This document shows positions 1-12,245 of a stretch of 64,000 nucleotides of DNA, one piece after another. Source of the stretch: Thunnus maccoyii (lineage: Eukaryota > Chordata > Actinopteri > Scombriformes > Scombridae); NCBI RefSeq assembly GCF_910596095.1, contig NC_056539.1:10729501-10793500 (forward strand). Reading direction: 5' to 3'. Both the position numbers and the translations under genes were made by a program. The first letter of the stretch is position 1. Every line of letters begins with the position of its first letter. The notes under the pieces were generated by a model. The model was not told where the DNA came from. It was given only the letters and a program-made list of their open reading frames with translations, and made no database searches.

Positions 1-1326
1 TTCACCCAGACAAAATCTGAATCTTGTGAGGTTTTGTGAGCGTCACACAGGCAGACAGAGGCCGAAATACAAAGCCAGCCAAGTCCCAGTCACTATTACT
101 TTACTATCGCTAATCCCAATCCCATTCTCTCCAGGCCACTAGACTAACTGTCTGGATTATCAGGATCAGTTGGCGCCCCTGCAAGGACAGGTGGAAGTCA
201 CAAGACCGTCTGTCTGTTTTTCTGGGTTGCTGCCTGTCTCCGCTCTGCTTCAGCATTAGGACAAAAGCAACTGACCATAAAAGTCAATCTGTTTATTAAA
301 ACATTTCGGAGACAGTGATGAGTGCAGGAATGGCTGTATTTCTGGTATGCAATTATGTACAGTCATATTTCTATGCTGGTGAAAGGTTGACAAAAGAAAG
401 TTTCTAATAAAAATGTAAATCATCATCATTAAAACGCCCCACCTGCCAGTACCTTGTGTCAACCTCCTGTCTTCACTGTCCAAATCCATTTATTTAACAT
501 TCAAACTGAAAATGAGAAGAGGCTGAAATGAGATGCTGACAACAGCTAATGACTCAAGTCTAATCTCGCCGCTGCACAGAAGAGGCTCGGACAGTTACAT
601 CTTCATTTTTCACTGCATTGGACTAATGGAACAGGTGGGTATGAAAGTATGATTTTACCTTGTAAAGGCCTCAAAGCTCAGTGGACTTTGAAATGGAAAT
701 TCAAAGTGATTGGATACAGAGAGAGGTGTCTTTTTTAGAGAGGAGGGGGCAAGTCCTGACAGAATATTATGAACACCACAGTGATAGTAGCTGGTGTTTA
801 CACATAACACAGAGGGAGACACACACATGCATCCACCACCAAAAGTCAATATAACATCAGCTCCTAACTGTAAGGCGTCTACCTGCGTGTTGCGGGATTG
901 TGATGCCTGCCCACACTGTGAGTCAACATGTGGACTGAGCCAGTGCAAACATGACTCCATCCAGTCAGAAATGAATATTTCTATATTTACTGTTTCAGTA
1001 AACGTTTTTTTCTCCTGGAAATAATGTATTTATACCATTGGACTGATATGTCAAGAGTGTCCCTCAGGGAGGTCTTGCTGCTCCTGAGGAGATTGGCAGT
1101 CTTGAGTAGTGGCACCCTGTTCTCTGGGCAAAGCTAAAAATGGCTCAGTTCTACCGGCGAAATGACACACACACACACAAAAAACACACAAGTGCTCAAA
1201 CTCTTACGCAATTTCAGTATGTTTTTCATTACTGAGCTCCCAGATCAGGACCGAGCTTAGTGATCCTTGCTGATCCTCAAAATGCAGTGAAAGCTGTCAG
1301 CCAAGTGAAAAAGGTCCTTTTACGGA

Positions 1327-1392
1327 CAGAGAGGAGAGGAGAGGAGGAGAGGGAAGCAGAGAGGAGAGGAGAGGAGAGGAGAGGAGAGGAGA
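1327..1392. repeat. GAGAG/AGAGG simple repeat
   Basis: Purine-only tract built from GAGAG and GAGGA units. A shorter tract of the same kind lies at about 4956-4992. Both are ordinary low-complexity sequence. Confidence 0.9.
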
Positions 1393-1899
1393 GAGTCATG
1401 AGGGTGGAGCAGATAATACAAAAATAGGGTGGTGATCAGCCTGACTCCTGTGCGCTGCTGTGTTACTGCTGAGAGCAGCATCTTCTGGTGACTCAGTAGA
1501 TGGTAATCTGCTCTAACTACTGAGGGAGTACAGTTGAACAACAGCGTGGGTCACTGCTTCTCCCGTCAATCTCATACCTACACAGAAAAATCTATGTAGA
1601 CACCTGCAGATTTAATTCCTCATCTTACTTCAGTGCAGAGATGAACGCACCGTACTACATAGTACTATATGTGTCAAACATTTTTATTAAATTATTGTCA
1701 TGAAGCTCCTAAACTAGTGGTTACCAAGACCATCTTCAGTCAAAACGGGGGCATCAAATGCTCTATTCCATTGCATTTATCCCATTACGCCTTTTACATA
1801 CAGTTAACACCTCTACAGGCTGCCATCTAAATGTATACACAGAGTGCAGATAATTTGGCTACACTGTTGTGAGTAGCAGCCTCAGGTAAATGTACACCA

Positions 1900-2660
1900 T
1901 CACTGACCCCCTTTACACTTTGCATTAAAATGTGTTTTGGGTGATCGCATTGCAATCGGATAGTGCTTGACCACATGACAGTGCAGGTGTTAATGCACCT
2001 AAAATGCATTGAGGATGGATTGTAATCCGATTAGCCATACTACCTCCGGAGGTGGTCAGGGACACATTGACGAATGACCACATTGAATACAAGTGTAAAT
2101 ACAATTGTGCATTAAAATGTGTCTCGTATCCAGATTGTAACTAGATATGATTTAACCTGATTATATTTACACCTGGTATTAATATGTGTCTCCAGTGTCC
2201 ACATTGAGATCCGATTGAGACCTGATCGCTCTGTCCGGCTCAAACAACCGAATGTCACACTCTCCCCTCGTTTGCGGGGGTCCAAAAAAAAAAAAAAAGA
2301 AAAAAAAGAAAAGAGGGTAGTCACCCATGAAGCTGCACTATTGTATGGATTTTTGCTTGCTTTTCAAAGTGGGTTGGAGACTTGGTCTTGTCTTGACTCC
2401 ATCCATGAGTGTTTTGAATGTCCATAAGCTTTCTTGTTGCTCTCTTGCTAGTAGCTTAGCTCGCTAACTGGCTAATGGCTGCTACCTCGCTAGTTTGGAA
2501 GTCGTGCATGATTATGTGTTTCCGCCCATGTAGTTGTTGTATGTGGATTGACAACAGAATTGCATTTACACTTGTGTTCAATGTGGTCACAATGTGCCCC
2601 TGACCACCTCCGGAGGTATTTCAGCCAATTGGATCACAATCCGTCCCCAATGCATATAAT
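1900..2660. mobile_element. Fold-back non-autonomous DNA element
   Basis: A segment at about 2010-2107 recurs in inverted orientation at about 2555-2660. Both arms share a palindromic ACCTCCGGAGGTGGTCAGG core followed by CACATTG and an AAGTGTAAAT block. Between and beside the arms, a motif with CATTAAAATGTGT followed by a degenerate GATTGTAAT/GATCCGATT block recurs at about 1922, 2110 and 2175, suggesting internal sub-repeats. No transposase frame is present. The structure fits a MITE or fold-back element; the family is not identified. Confidence 0.7.
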
Positions 2661-5600
2661 TCTTCGTGCTCTACCTCTCATACACAGTGTGAGGCTACAC
2701 TGCCAGTGGTTTCAAAGATAAATCCTTTCCATGGCTACTGTAGGCCCAGATGAATACCCACAGGGAAAACTGACAGGCAGCAGCCTTGGCCTTTTGTAAA
2801 ATACAATGCAGCTAATAACACAGCTTGCAGCTGCTGATCTAGCTCAGAACTGTATAGAAAAGGATGCCTCTTCTCCAGGCTGCCCACAGAATATCCAAAC
2901 ATGGAGGAAACAGAAAGGCATCTGTGGAGAGAGCCTGGAAAGGAATGAATATTTTTCCCTGTAACGCAAGGAAAGCAATAATCACACACTGATGGGATAC
3001 TGGAGAACAACACGTTACAATTTACAAGCACATTTATTACAGCATATACAGGGTAGTTATACAGAGAAGAAAATGGTGTGTAAAAGAAAAGCAGAGTGTA
3101 CAAGTCAAACTATATTCTTCATAACATTCCCTTATATGGCTGTGCAAATTTTCTATGCAAGTTGAGTGAAGCTTGGTAAACGCTCAAATGTCCATTACTC
3201 CTCCCATTAATTGCCTGATCCTTTCTTCAATACATATGACAGGCAAGCTTTACCTCCATTTGACTGTACAATAAATAACATTCATGCCACTAGGTACAGA
3301 GTGCGACAGAAACTTAGCAAATCATGCCCACAGAGACAAACATGTACCAACCAGGTAAATCTAAGACAGAAACTTTTGCTGGGACAAAATCAGTGCTGCA
3401 GCCACACAGTGACTAAAACTGATGGATACTGGAAATGTAGCATTGGTTATCTAAGTCTAGCGTGCTCTCTGGATCCCTTGCAAATTCACCATCACATGAG
3501 ATTAAAGTAGACTATTGCTTAAACCAGGGTCGGGGAGACCGAATTTGCCAACTAGGCCCACACTGTTTAATGAATGAATACATTTTCTCACTGCTCAGAC
3601 CGCATTAAACTTACATAAACCCTCTAGCATCTCTCTCTTCCACTCTGCAAGGCTTTGCTTGCCATTCGCTTCGAGCAGACTGTAAACTAACTGTGACAAT
3701 TTAAGGATCAAGTCTAACTCAGCTCGACCTTTTAAAACAGCAACTCAACTATTCACATACTCTAAAAAGACTGATGGATGTACAACAAATAATCAATTTC
3801 AATTCAATGACTTCTAATACACAACCATCCTAAGATCAAGGCAAAAACACAGAAATAAAACATTTTTGATGATATTGTGTTCATCCCAACTCTGAATATG
3901 CAGAACTTTGATATTCAAAGGTTCTTGTAGAAAAAAAGGGACCTAATGCTTTAATGGATGAAGTCAAATACTAGCTTTTAACCACATAAGAACCACTACC
4001 TGACATTACTACCTGCAGGCACCACTAGAATGCTTTCTCTGTTGAAAATAATCACCATTAATTATACGTGGTGGGCGATTTAGAAAAGTCTGACAGCCTC
4101 ACACTCTTGTCTGTCTGCATTCATGCCCCAGGTACTGATTATGAAATAATAATAGCCTGCACAGTGGGCTAGGCACAGTGACTCCTTTAATTGAAAACAG
4201 CAGGTCATTGCCTTATTTACCCTCTGAGGGAAAGCTGGGGCAATATGACACTGCAAGTGTAAAACTGAGCCAGAGCCTCATCCAGTGGCACATACAAGCC
4301 TTTTCCAGCTGCAAAGTCACCACAACAGAAGAAAATACAGTTTAAAATTGTGAATATGAATATAAATGCATATGTCTCTCTTCCCTGTCTCCATCTCCTC
4401 TATATCCTCCCTCTCTTCCCAGCAGATATCACTCAGAAAATCAAAAACCCTGGTCGAGCACAAGAACAGAAAGCAGCAAACACAACACTCCTGCCTCGCT
4501 GTAAATCCTGTTTAAAATAGCTGCTGTAGCACACATCCCCCACTTGGAGAATCAGCAGCATGCAAGATGTAACTGAACTGCGTCATCATCTACGTTGAAT
4601 AATATGACATCAAATAACCTGGCAGAGGGTCAAGCCCCTATACAAGCTCTGAGAACTGGCCACTGGGATACAAACTGCTCCTGTGATACTGTGGCACGCA
4701 CAGCCAAGGAGGGAGAGAGAGAGATGGAGAGACCACGTAAAAGCAAAGGAACGAATAAGGACAAAGCAGATGGATGGTGTATTCCATAGGAGGCAACCAC
4801 CCTTTGTGCCTCCGTCAGCAATTCTGACAGGCCTCGCCTGAGGTGAAAAACAGAGAGGGGCGAGGACTGATGGATAGTGACAAATGAGTGGCTAAGCCAA
4901 GGGAATCACTCACAGAGGAGGAGGTAAATGAGTTTTAGCTCACTCTGGAGTAAGAGGAGAGGAGAGGAGGGAAGAGGAGAGGAGAGGAGAGGTTGAAGGT
5001 GAGAGGAGTAAAGTACGAGTGTGGAGGGAAGATAAGCGAGATTAATGCTATCGTGCTGGTAGAAGACTACAGGGAGAAGTTACGGCTGCCTGAGAATGAG
5101 AAGCTCTGAATGGGACTAAATGCTCAGACAGATATTTAACAGCCAGCTGTGACACCCACACAACATTGTATTCACACATCCAGAGCAGCCGAGCTGAACG
5201 CTGCAGCCTACAATTACACTTACGCAGGATCTGACGTTAACCAAGCTCTCAGGTCATTTTGACGTGTTACAAGGACATCTAGCTACTCCAGGAGGCAATG
5301 GGAATGAAGCAGGGCCTTTACAGCTGACATTTACATTCATTTTCATTGACCACTGCACTGTCATAGAAATGAAACCCACACGTTAACCACATTTCTGCTA
5401 AAAAAGCCTCTAATGGACTGTGCCTTTAAGAATCTTCACTGAGAGATGTTACATGGGAGTCATAGTGTGATCCACACCTACCCCTCCCTGTTGCAGGGCT
5501 TATCAGACAACAAAGCTTCACCTACAAAAGCTTTGTATCAGAGGGGAGGTTAACGCAGCACTATTAGGAAACAACAACAAGATCTACAAGTTAAATGTAT

Positions 5601-6234
5601 GCTCACCTCAACTGTGGGAAACCAAAATATTATAGTGGCACATGTTCAGATAAAATTATCCTACAACTTGCATGGCTCGTTGTAAGTGTAATTCATTCAA
5701 ACGGTGATAGAAACCGTGGTAGTGCAGCGTAGTTTCTGACAATACCAACAGCTTGGAGCTGATGGTTTCACACATTCACTGTCATTCATGTTCATCCCTG
5801 TGGACTGACATCTTGACAACATGTTGTAGGTCAGCCATAAGCATTTGTCAAACTCTGTTCCACACTAAAAATTATGGGAAAAAAGAACAGATTTTAGGGT
5901 GGGTTTCCAACCCATTAACTTACAACATACCAGTCCAGCCTTCAGGCATAATTCTCATATTTTGCATTTATCTGTATTCAAACTGTCACATGTTTCTCAG
6001 ACAACCTTGGTTGCTTTGGTCAGGAATATATATTCAAGGGAACATCAGTATTCACAGGGCTGGAATAACACACTAAGGTGATGCAGTCGCTCAAGTGTTG
6101 CCAATATTAATGAGAAAAACCACACAGATGTAGTGGCCTATTTATTTACTCTGCTACACCACAAGCAGAGTGTTTACCTGATGAGGAGAATTTGGGAATT
6201 TTAATTGGATTATAGATTATAGTATGTGTATCCA

Positions 6235-6480
6235 ATAGCTATATAGAATTAGGGCTATAATTAATGAGTATTTTTATTATTGAATAATCTGTTGATTCAT
6301 TTCTCAATTAATGGATTCAACATTTGGTCTATAAAATGAAAATGGTGAAAAATGTCAATCACTGCTTCCCAAAGCCCAAGGTGTAAAAAGTCTGACCAAC
6401 AGTCCACAAACCAAAGATATTCAGTTTTCTATCATAGCGGACTGAAAAAACTAGAAAATATTCGCATAATCAGGTTTGTT
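6235..6480 (+). mobile_element. Dispersed teleost repeat, copy 1
   Basis: This block matches the block at 59815-60060 in the same orientation. The shared core covers GACCAACAGTCCACAA, CAAAGATATTCAGTTT and AGAAAATATTC. The sequence is typical of a very common fish interspersed repeat. No coding capacity was seen. Confidence 0.7.
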
Positions 6481-9400
6481 GTGAGGTATCGGCTATCAAA
6501 ATGCTGCTCTAATAGCATATTATAGCCTAGCATGGGTGTTGGGCATAATGAAATAACTCTTCAAATCAACTCAACCTACAGCATTAGCCTATTCCGAAAT
6601 GAATAAAGCTGAGGTTAAATTGGGTAACAACAAGGTTACAGATGGTGGTATGTTAAAAACAAAAAGCTTAAACAGTCAGCGGTGTCCTCCTCTCCTCTAT
6701 CCAATGTAATCCCACCACAAATTTCATCAAACTTGTCCTCTGTTGCTTTTATCAACATTATATTTTGCTGCTCTCTCAGTACAGATAGGTGAATGCTGGA
6801 TGCCTTTAAACAGGCAACCTGAGTACATTTGGCAGAGGTGAACTCCATAATGCATCTGTTTAATGCTGTTCATCTGCACATGCAAGCTCTCTCTCTCTCT
6901 CTTTCCACTAAGGCTCGTGTTTTTTATTGTATATGAAGGTGCACTGAGCAGGCACACACTTGTGAAATTACCCCGGGTGCATGAGACACGCGCCAGCAAG
7001 CAGGCCAGGAAAAAAAGCATCTGCAGCCAAAGGCACCCCACTTCCATTTTCACCCCCTGAGCTACAGTTAAGCTCGACTAGCAACTCTCAAAAGACAGCC
7101 CTTTGATTCGTGAGCCTTTCCTGTGTGGAGGTACTGCTCGCTTGTCAAAGTCAGCACTGTCATCACAAGGGACCCTGAACACCCCTCCCCACCCCTAAAT
7201 TCTGTGAATGTACAGTGAACATGACAGTACAGTGAATGCAACGTGACTGACAGCTGTGAGACACAAGAGCTCAACGTTCAGCTACAAGCATACATACATA
7301 TAATTACAGACACATCCACACATCCATTATAAAGTCATCACTTTGCTATATAAAATAACATTGTGTCATTTGTATAGTAGCACCCATCTCTATGTAGATG
7401 ATGCTGTCTTTTATCTATTAACCTGGCTATTGAACAACGGCAACCTGCTTTAAAACACTCTCAAGATAACGTTTTTAAACTAAAATTTGCATACAAAACC
7501 AAATTTATGTTGACTTCCGAAGTAAGAACTGATGATCTCCATTTGAGAATTACCACTCTCAGTGACATTTGTACTGGATGACACTAAAATAGCGAATAGC
7601 TCAGTAATTACAGGTGACAACTTACATAAACTCACATTTATAACTAACGCTAGTATGGACTGACAGTATAAAGGTGAACTTGTGCCTCTGGTATAGGAAC
7701 CAGGCCTTTCTGCAGGTACAGACTTGTTCAGGCATTTTTTTTAAATAATGCAAAGATTTTAGTGATCTCATCTATAAGCACGTGTCTACCTCCACTTTAA
7801 AATATCTACACACAGTCTATCCCTGTACACTTGACTGCACTCTATCAAAGTGTGACTCCATGACGAAGAACATTGGCTGATATTTACTCATGAACCTGCT
7901 CGTAATAGACCTCATCATTTTATCCAATGTTACTCCTCACAAAGAAGATCTCCAAACTTGTCCTACAGATTAAGCTGCACAAGGTAAATACTTATCTTGG
8001 AAAGTTTGCCGTCACATTTGCTGCTCCACCTTCCTGGAATAATTTACAACATATTGTGTAAGACTTTTCCTCTGGCGACTCTGAGTAGTTTCTCTCTTTA
8101 AGGACACGATCCATCTTAATCAAAATGTTTTTTTTTTAACAACGATGAGTTCCACAACCTACACAACAGCTGAGGGGAAGGTCCTTACATCTTGACATAC
8201 CTTCCTCATCTTTGTCATCACAGTTCTACTAAAAGCACAAAAATATGAATGCTGAGACTGATAAAAATAAGAGTAACAACTGCTTTCACACAGCTCTCGC
8301 CAACTTTCACTGTTGTCTAATTTTAACCATGACCACCTGCATTGGCACCTCACTCTTTTCTACAACTTTCAGTCTAAAGGGCACAAAAGCAACTACACGG
8401 CGACTACACACTTCCTTCTAATCAGGTATGTTGTGACGTTACTGGTTTCATTTCCATTGCAGCCAGAGAGTACATACCACTGATCCCAGCAATGCACAGC
8501 TATGGTGCAACTGAACAGCCCCTTCAGGTGTAAATTGTATCTTCAGCAGCTATTATACATAAATTTTGTATTACTAACTTGTCTGACTTGTCCCTGTACA
8601 GATTCAACTATTTGACAATTTTAAAAATCTGATAAAAATGAATAATTAACAATATTTCTATAACATAAAGACATCATTTTAAACATCATTTTTGATAAAG
8701 ATCCATAAATTTCCTTATTAAAGAACTGTAGCTAACATATGTACTGAGTGGGTCAAGTAATAAACTTGTCAGTGTTTGCTGGAAAAAAAATGTAATAGAG
8801 ACGCTGTTTACCACATATACATCTTTGGCATTTCTATAGTGCTATTTCTTGTTACTTATCGGCTGACACATACACAATACCAAAATACATAAGATAATAT
8901 CTGCCGACATAACATCCTGGCTGATATATCACTTGGTAACCACAATACATCATGACAGCAATTGTTAAGAGGCCTTTTTTACAAAAATACATTTTGACAG
9001 AAGGCTGAATCCCATTTAGCTGCTTCAGTTTCAAGGTCCAGGTATTGTGCATGCTGGCTCATTGTTACACTGTCACATCTTACTGGGACATGTGAAGGAA
9101 AAAAAAGCCTTGTTACTGTTAGTTATACCTCTGCTTTTCTTATTATTACAAGTCAAAATATCTGCTGTAAAAAAAAGGCCTATTTCATATCTTCTGATGT
9201 GAGTCAATAAAGATTTAAAATAATTTTCGGGAGCATATCTAACTGTCAGACCCCTCTTTTGCCCAATTTTTTAAATTTTCTAGCTACAACTGCCAACATG
9301 GTTAAAACTGACAAAACGTAGACAAAACTAAACCCAAAATGTAGCTTTAAAGGTCTTTTGATGGGTGATGTCTGAAATGCTACATCCATGTGTTTTACAG

Positions 9401-9865
9401 TGTGTGGGTGACAGGTGGTGATAATTATAATGGGAGAAGGTCATATATGTAAAATATACATGTTTCTACCCAGAAAATATTCAGAAATCAGAAATCTATA
9501 GCTACTAGGCTATTTCTATAGGACAAGCCAGGTAATTAGAAATATTTACAGCTAACTTATACTATATATCATGTTACCCATTCAAATGTCTATTCATTTC
9601 CCAGCCATGGTGTGTTGTATTACTGACTGTATCGACTGCACCTGCATACATGTACAGTATAACATTACATTAATACATATGTGTAGGACTTTACCTGCTT
9701 TCCTCGTCATTTCAGCTAAGTTAGCAGCTAGCCTAGCTTACCAATTCCTTGCTAGCAAAGATGAGTCGGGACTTTCTGGTTCACAGCAGGAGCAGCATGT
9801 AAGGATAATGATGTAAAATAAAAAATAGACACGGACAGGTGTTTATGTGATGAGTGACATCGTAC

Positions 9866-9998
9866 CCATATCTGCGGCGTCCATCCCGTAGCTCACTCCA
9901 ACGACCGTGTCCGCATCATCGGATGCTGCGGCCCCGGATAGCGGGCTCCCGTCCCCGGCCTCCGACAGCCCGACCGCTCCCTCGGCTGCTGCTTCCAT
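9866..9998 (-). CDS. First coding exon of a minus-strand gene (possibly pip5k1c-like)
   Basis: The ATG at 9998 is directly preceded by an in-frame TGA, which fixes the start. Reading runs 44 codons plus one base to a GTACG donor just below 9866. The peptide begins MEAAAEGAVGLSEAGDG and is rich in Ala, Gly, Asp and Ser with no domain, as expected for a disordered N terminus. It lies in a GC-rich island, like a constitutive first exon. The weak resemblance of its start to human PIP5K1C (Met-Glu, then a Ser-Glu-Ala-Gly-like stretch), and that gene's closeness to TJP3 in human, suggest phosphatidylinositol-4-phosphate 5-kinase gamma. This is a guess. The kinase domain is not in the window, and the expected human neighbour SBNO2 lies in the other orientation and has a different N terminus. 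Confidence 0.6.
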
Positions 9999-10330
9999 TC
10001 AGCCTCCCGGAGGAAAAACAGGCAAGCCGTCTGACTGAAAGACCCACTGCGACGGCGCGACCCCGGTGGGAGGAAGGAGGGATGGGTGTGTTGTTTGATA
10101 TTTAACAATAATCACACGGAGGGATATGTGATAGTTCTCCGCGATGGTCCCTTCATCTGTGCGGTGTTTCCTCTCCGCTCCGCTCCTGTCTGGCTGCTGA
10201 TACTGTGCTGCTGCTGCTGCTGCTGCCTGGTTTTGTGGTGGACACTGCGGCTCCCTCTGCAGGAGGCTGCGGGAAGCTGCAGCCCGGAGCTCGGCTTGTT
10301 CGCCTGGATGCTCTGATTCACATGCAGAAG
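9866..10330 (-). promoter_or_regulatory. GC-rich promoter / 5' UTR with CAG repeat
   Basis: CpG- and GC-rich block covering the first coding exon and its upstream side, in contrast to AT-rich flanks. Positions 10207-10226 hold a pure CTG run, which reads as CAG repeats in the probable 5' UTR of the minus-strand transcript. No TATA box was seen at a convincing distance. The transcription start cannot be placed from sequence alone. Confidence 0.55.
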
Positions 10331-11930
10331 TCAGTCTAAAGCTGATGGGCGTCAGTCTGAGTGGTTGTATTGTACTCTTAATCCCCTCTGGTGAGTCAAC
10401 ACTCGTAGCCTATTTGTCATGTATTTTAATTAATTTCAGCTTCAAACACTTTAGCAGAAAAGTAGAGGTGAGCCAGAGAGATGCAAACCAATGATGCAAA
10501 ATTAAAGTGTAATTATTCTCTCAAATTATCATCCTGGCTCTTGCCTTTTGACCTCATCCCAATCATACAGTATTATATAAAAATGTCAAACTTGTCTGGC
10601 TCCAAAATCGAAGGCTAAGTGATAATAACACTATTATGTGCTGCCCATATGACCCAGAACTAAGGTTATAATTATCGTTTGTCATTTCTACTACCAGATT
10701 AATGAGTATTAATATGCATACAACTTGATTAAAATCTCAAACAACTGTTTTCTTCATCTATCGTATACACAGAGCACAAAACACAACTCTAACAAGACCT
10801 CAAGTTTGCCTGTTTCTAGACTTTAACTTGCCTTATTTTAATCACAGCCTAATATAGAATTATTGGCAGGCAGTTGTATTTTTTCCAGGGGAAAACGTGA
10901 GAAGGTAGATGGGATTTTTTCATATAAAACTGTATGGCTTTATAAGGATTCATGCAAAGATTAGTTTTATCTCATCTAGGCCCAACCTCATTTGCTTGTG
11001 TCATAGTCATGTCTTCTTGTGAACACTGCTTACAGGTTGCATGTCCATGAGTTGTGTGAGCAGTTCAATCAGAGAGTGATTTTCCCTTTTCACAGTGTTT
11101 CATTATAATAATTTTTGGAGGCTGAAAAACTCAACCATTACATTATTTCACAAGGCAAACACAAAGATGAGAAAAAAGCTACAAAATAATAATGTTTTAA
11201 TACAATTTTAATTTTTTCCCACCATCATTATCATCTGGCGACCCCTTAGATTAACCTCCTGACCTGTTGTAGGGTCCCGACCCTCAGATTAAGAGCCACT
11301 GATCTAGGCTTCTGCCAAAATCAACACTTTGTGAGTTTTTATTCTGCATCTATGAGATTATAGTTTGTATGGGGTGGTTTAATAGATTAATCAGTGTCTC
11401 TGCAACAGCTCTATAGTGTGGGAATGTACAAATCTAGAAGTGTGTACTGTTCACCCCCTTACAAGTAATAAGATAGCAACACATCATAAATGTGTCTGTC
11501 ATCTAAGGCTGTAGTGGAAACGCATTTCATCACGGGTTGGCTTGGCTCGGCCAACCCGGGCTAATGGAAAAAACCCTATAAGTATTGAGTTGCTGTACTG
11601 TGCATCCAGTGTCGAATAGATAAGACTGTCGTGCGTTTCTCTACCCAGAGGGACAAATCTCACAGTTTCATTTTGAGCTCTACCACTCACTTGTTAAGGA
11701 TTTTCTGATACACACGCTTACATTTCTCAGTGAGATAGAAATGGATTTTCTGTCACTTTTAACCATTTCCATTATACATAATGAGTGAATGAATCATTGC
11801 GCACATCAATATCTTGTGACAAAACATTAACACACGTCTATCCTACAACCAACACCAGTATTTACACTTGAAAATTGCCGATGTGTTACTGACAGACAAT
11901 AAACACCGTAGACAAAAATATCATTAGAAC
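10330..11930. other. Intergenic spacer between left gene and gpx4 3' end
   Basis: AT-rich, with no coding exon recognised. It separates the 5' end of the left minus-strand gene from the 3' end of gpx4. Fragments resembling common fish repeats lie at about 11220-11310 (GGGTCCCGACC-like) and 11515-11580. Confidence 0.6.
11515..11580. repeat. Probable MITE fragment
   Basis: GC-rich island in AT-rich surroundings with partly palindromic GGTTGG/CCAACC blocks around 11535-11560. It resembles a teleost MITE end. No partner end was identified, so this is a weak call. Confidence 0.35.
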
Positions 11931-11946
11931 AAAACCTTAGTGCAGT

Positions 11947-11952
11947 TTATTA
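11947..11952 (-). terminator. gpx4: Polyadenylation signal of gpx4
   Basis: TTTATT on the plus strand reads AATAAA on the minus strand, about 295 nt beyond the gpx4 stop codon and about 110 nt beyond the SECIS. That is a plausible distance for a short selenoprotein 3' UTR. Confidence 0.6.
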
Positions 11953-12059
11953 TTGAAACAATGCTACACATTAATCAGAGACTTAATGGATCCTTTTCTC
12001 TTTCTCTCCAGTGAACTACATGAATATAAGCTTGGTAATCCTCCCAGGAGGTTTGCACG

Positions 12060-12120
12060 CCATTTTTCATCAGGTCTGCCCTGTCCGCCATGCGGGTTTA
12101 TGAGCTGACCGTCACTAGTC
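12060..12120 (-). promoter_or_regulatory. gpx4: SECIS element in gpx4 3' UTR
   Basis: Read on the minus strand, this segment has a GTGA quartet (plus-strand 12112-12115), a helix arm GGTCAGCTC, an AAA-containing apical bulge (ATAAACC), a small CCGC/GCGG helix, the opposing arm GGGCAGACC and a TGAT quartet (12069-12072). The arms pair over nine positions with one mismatch. The extra small helix makes it a type-2 SECIS. This element recruits SBP2 and the selenocysteine elongation factor, so that the in-frame UGA at 13753-13755 is read as selenocysteine. The 5' core is GTGA rather than the usual ATGA. Confidence 0.85.
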
Positions 12121-12245
12121 TGGGGTGGACCCAAAAAAATATATTCACTGATGCTTGGAGAGGCCGAGAAAGGAGGGAAACAGGCTATGGATTAACAAAC
12201 TGGACTGAGTATCAGTAAATGATGTATCAGTCATACATTAGGGGA

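Larger units (their letters stand above)
1..9865. other. Large intron with repeats; no recognisable exon
   Basis: This stretch lies downstream, on the minus strand, of the first coding exon at 9866-9998. I read it as the first intron of that gene, with the remaining exons beyond the left edge. All open frames here are short (at most about 120 codons) and none resembles a known protein or is bounded by good splice sites in a conserved frame. It holds AGAGG-type simple repeats, a fold-back element around 2.0-2.65 kb and a dispersed repeat at about 6.2-6.5 kb. A TTTATT at about 3030 could be a minus-strand polyadenylation signal, but no coding exon leads to it. Confidence 0.55.

Noticed and set aside
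2735..3103. Minus-strand 122-codon frame in the left intron
   Set aside because: No domain, no splice sites of matching phase and unbiased composition; probably chance.
9866..9998. Assignment of the left exon to sbno2
   Set aside because: The expected sbno2 orientation is opposite and the remembered N terminus is unrelated.
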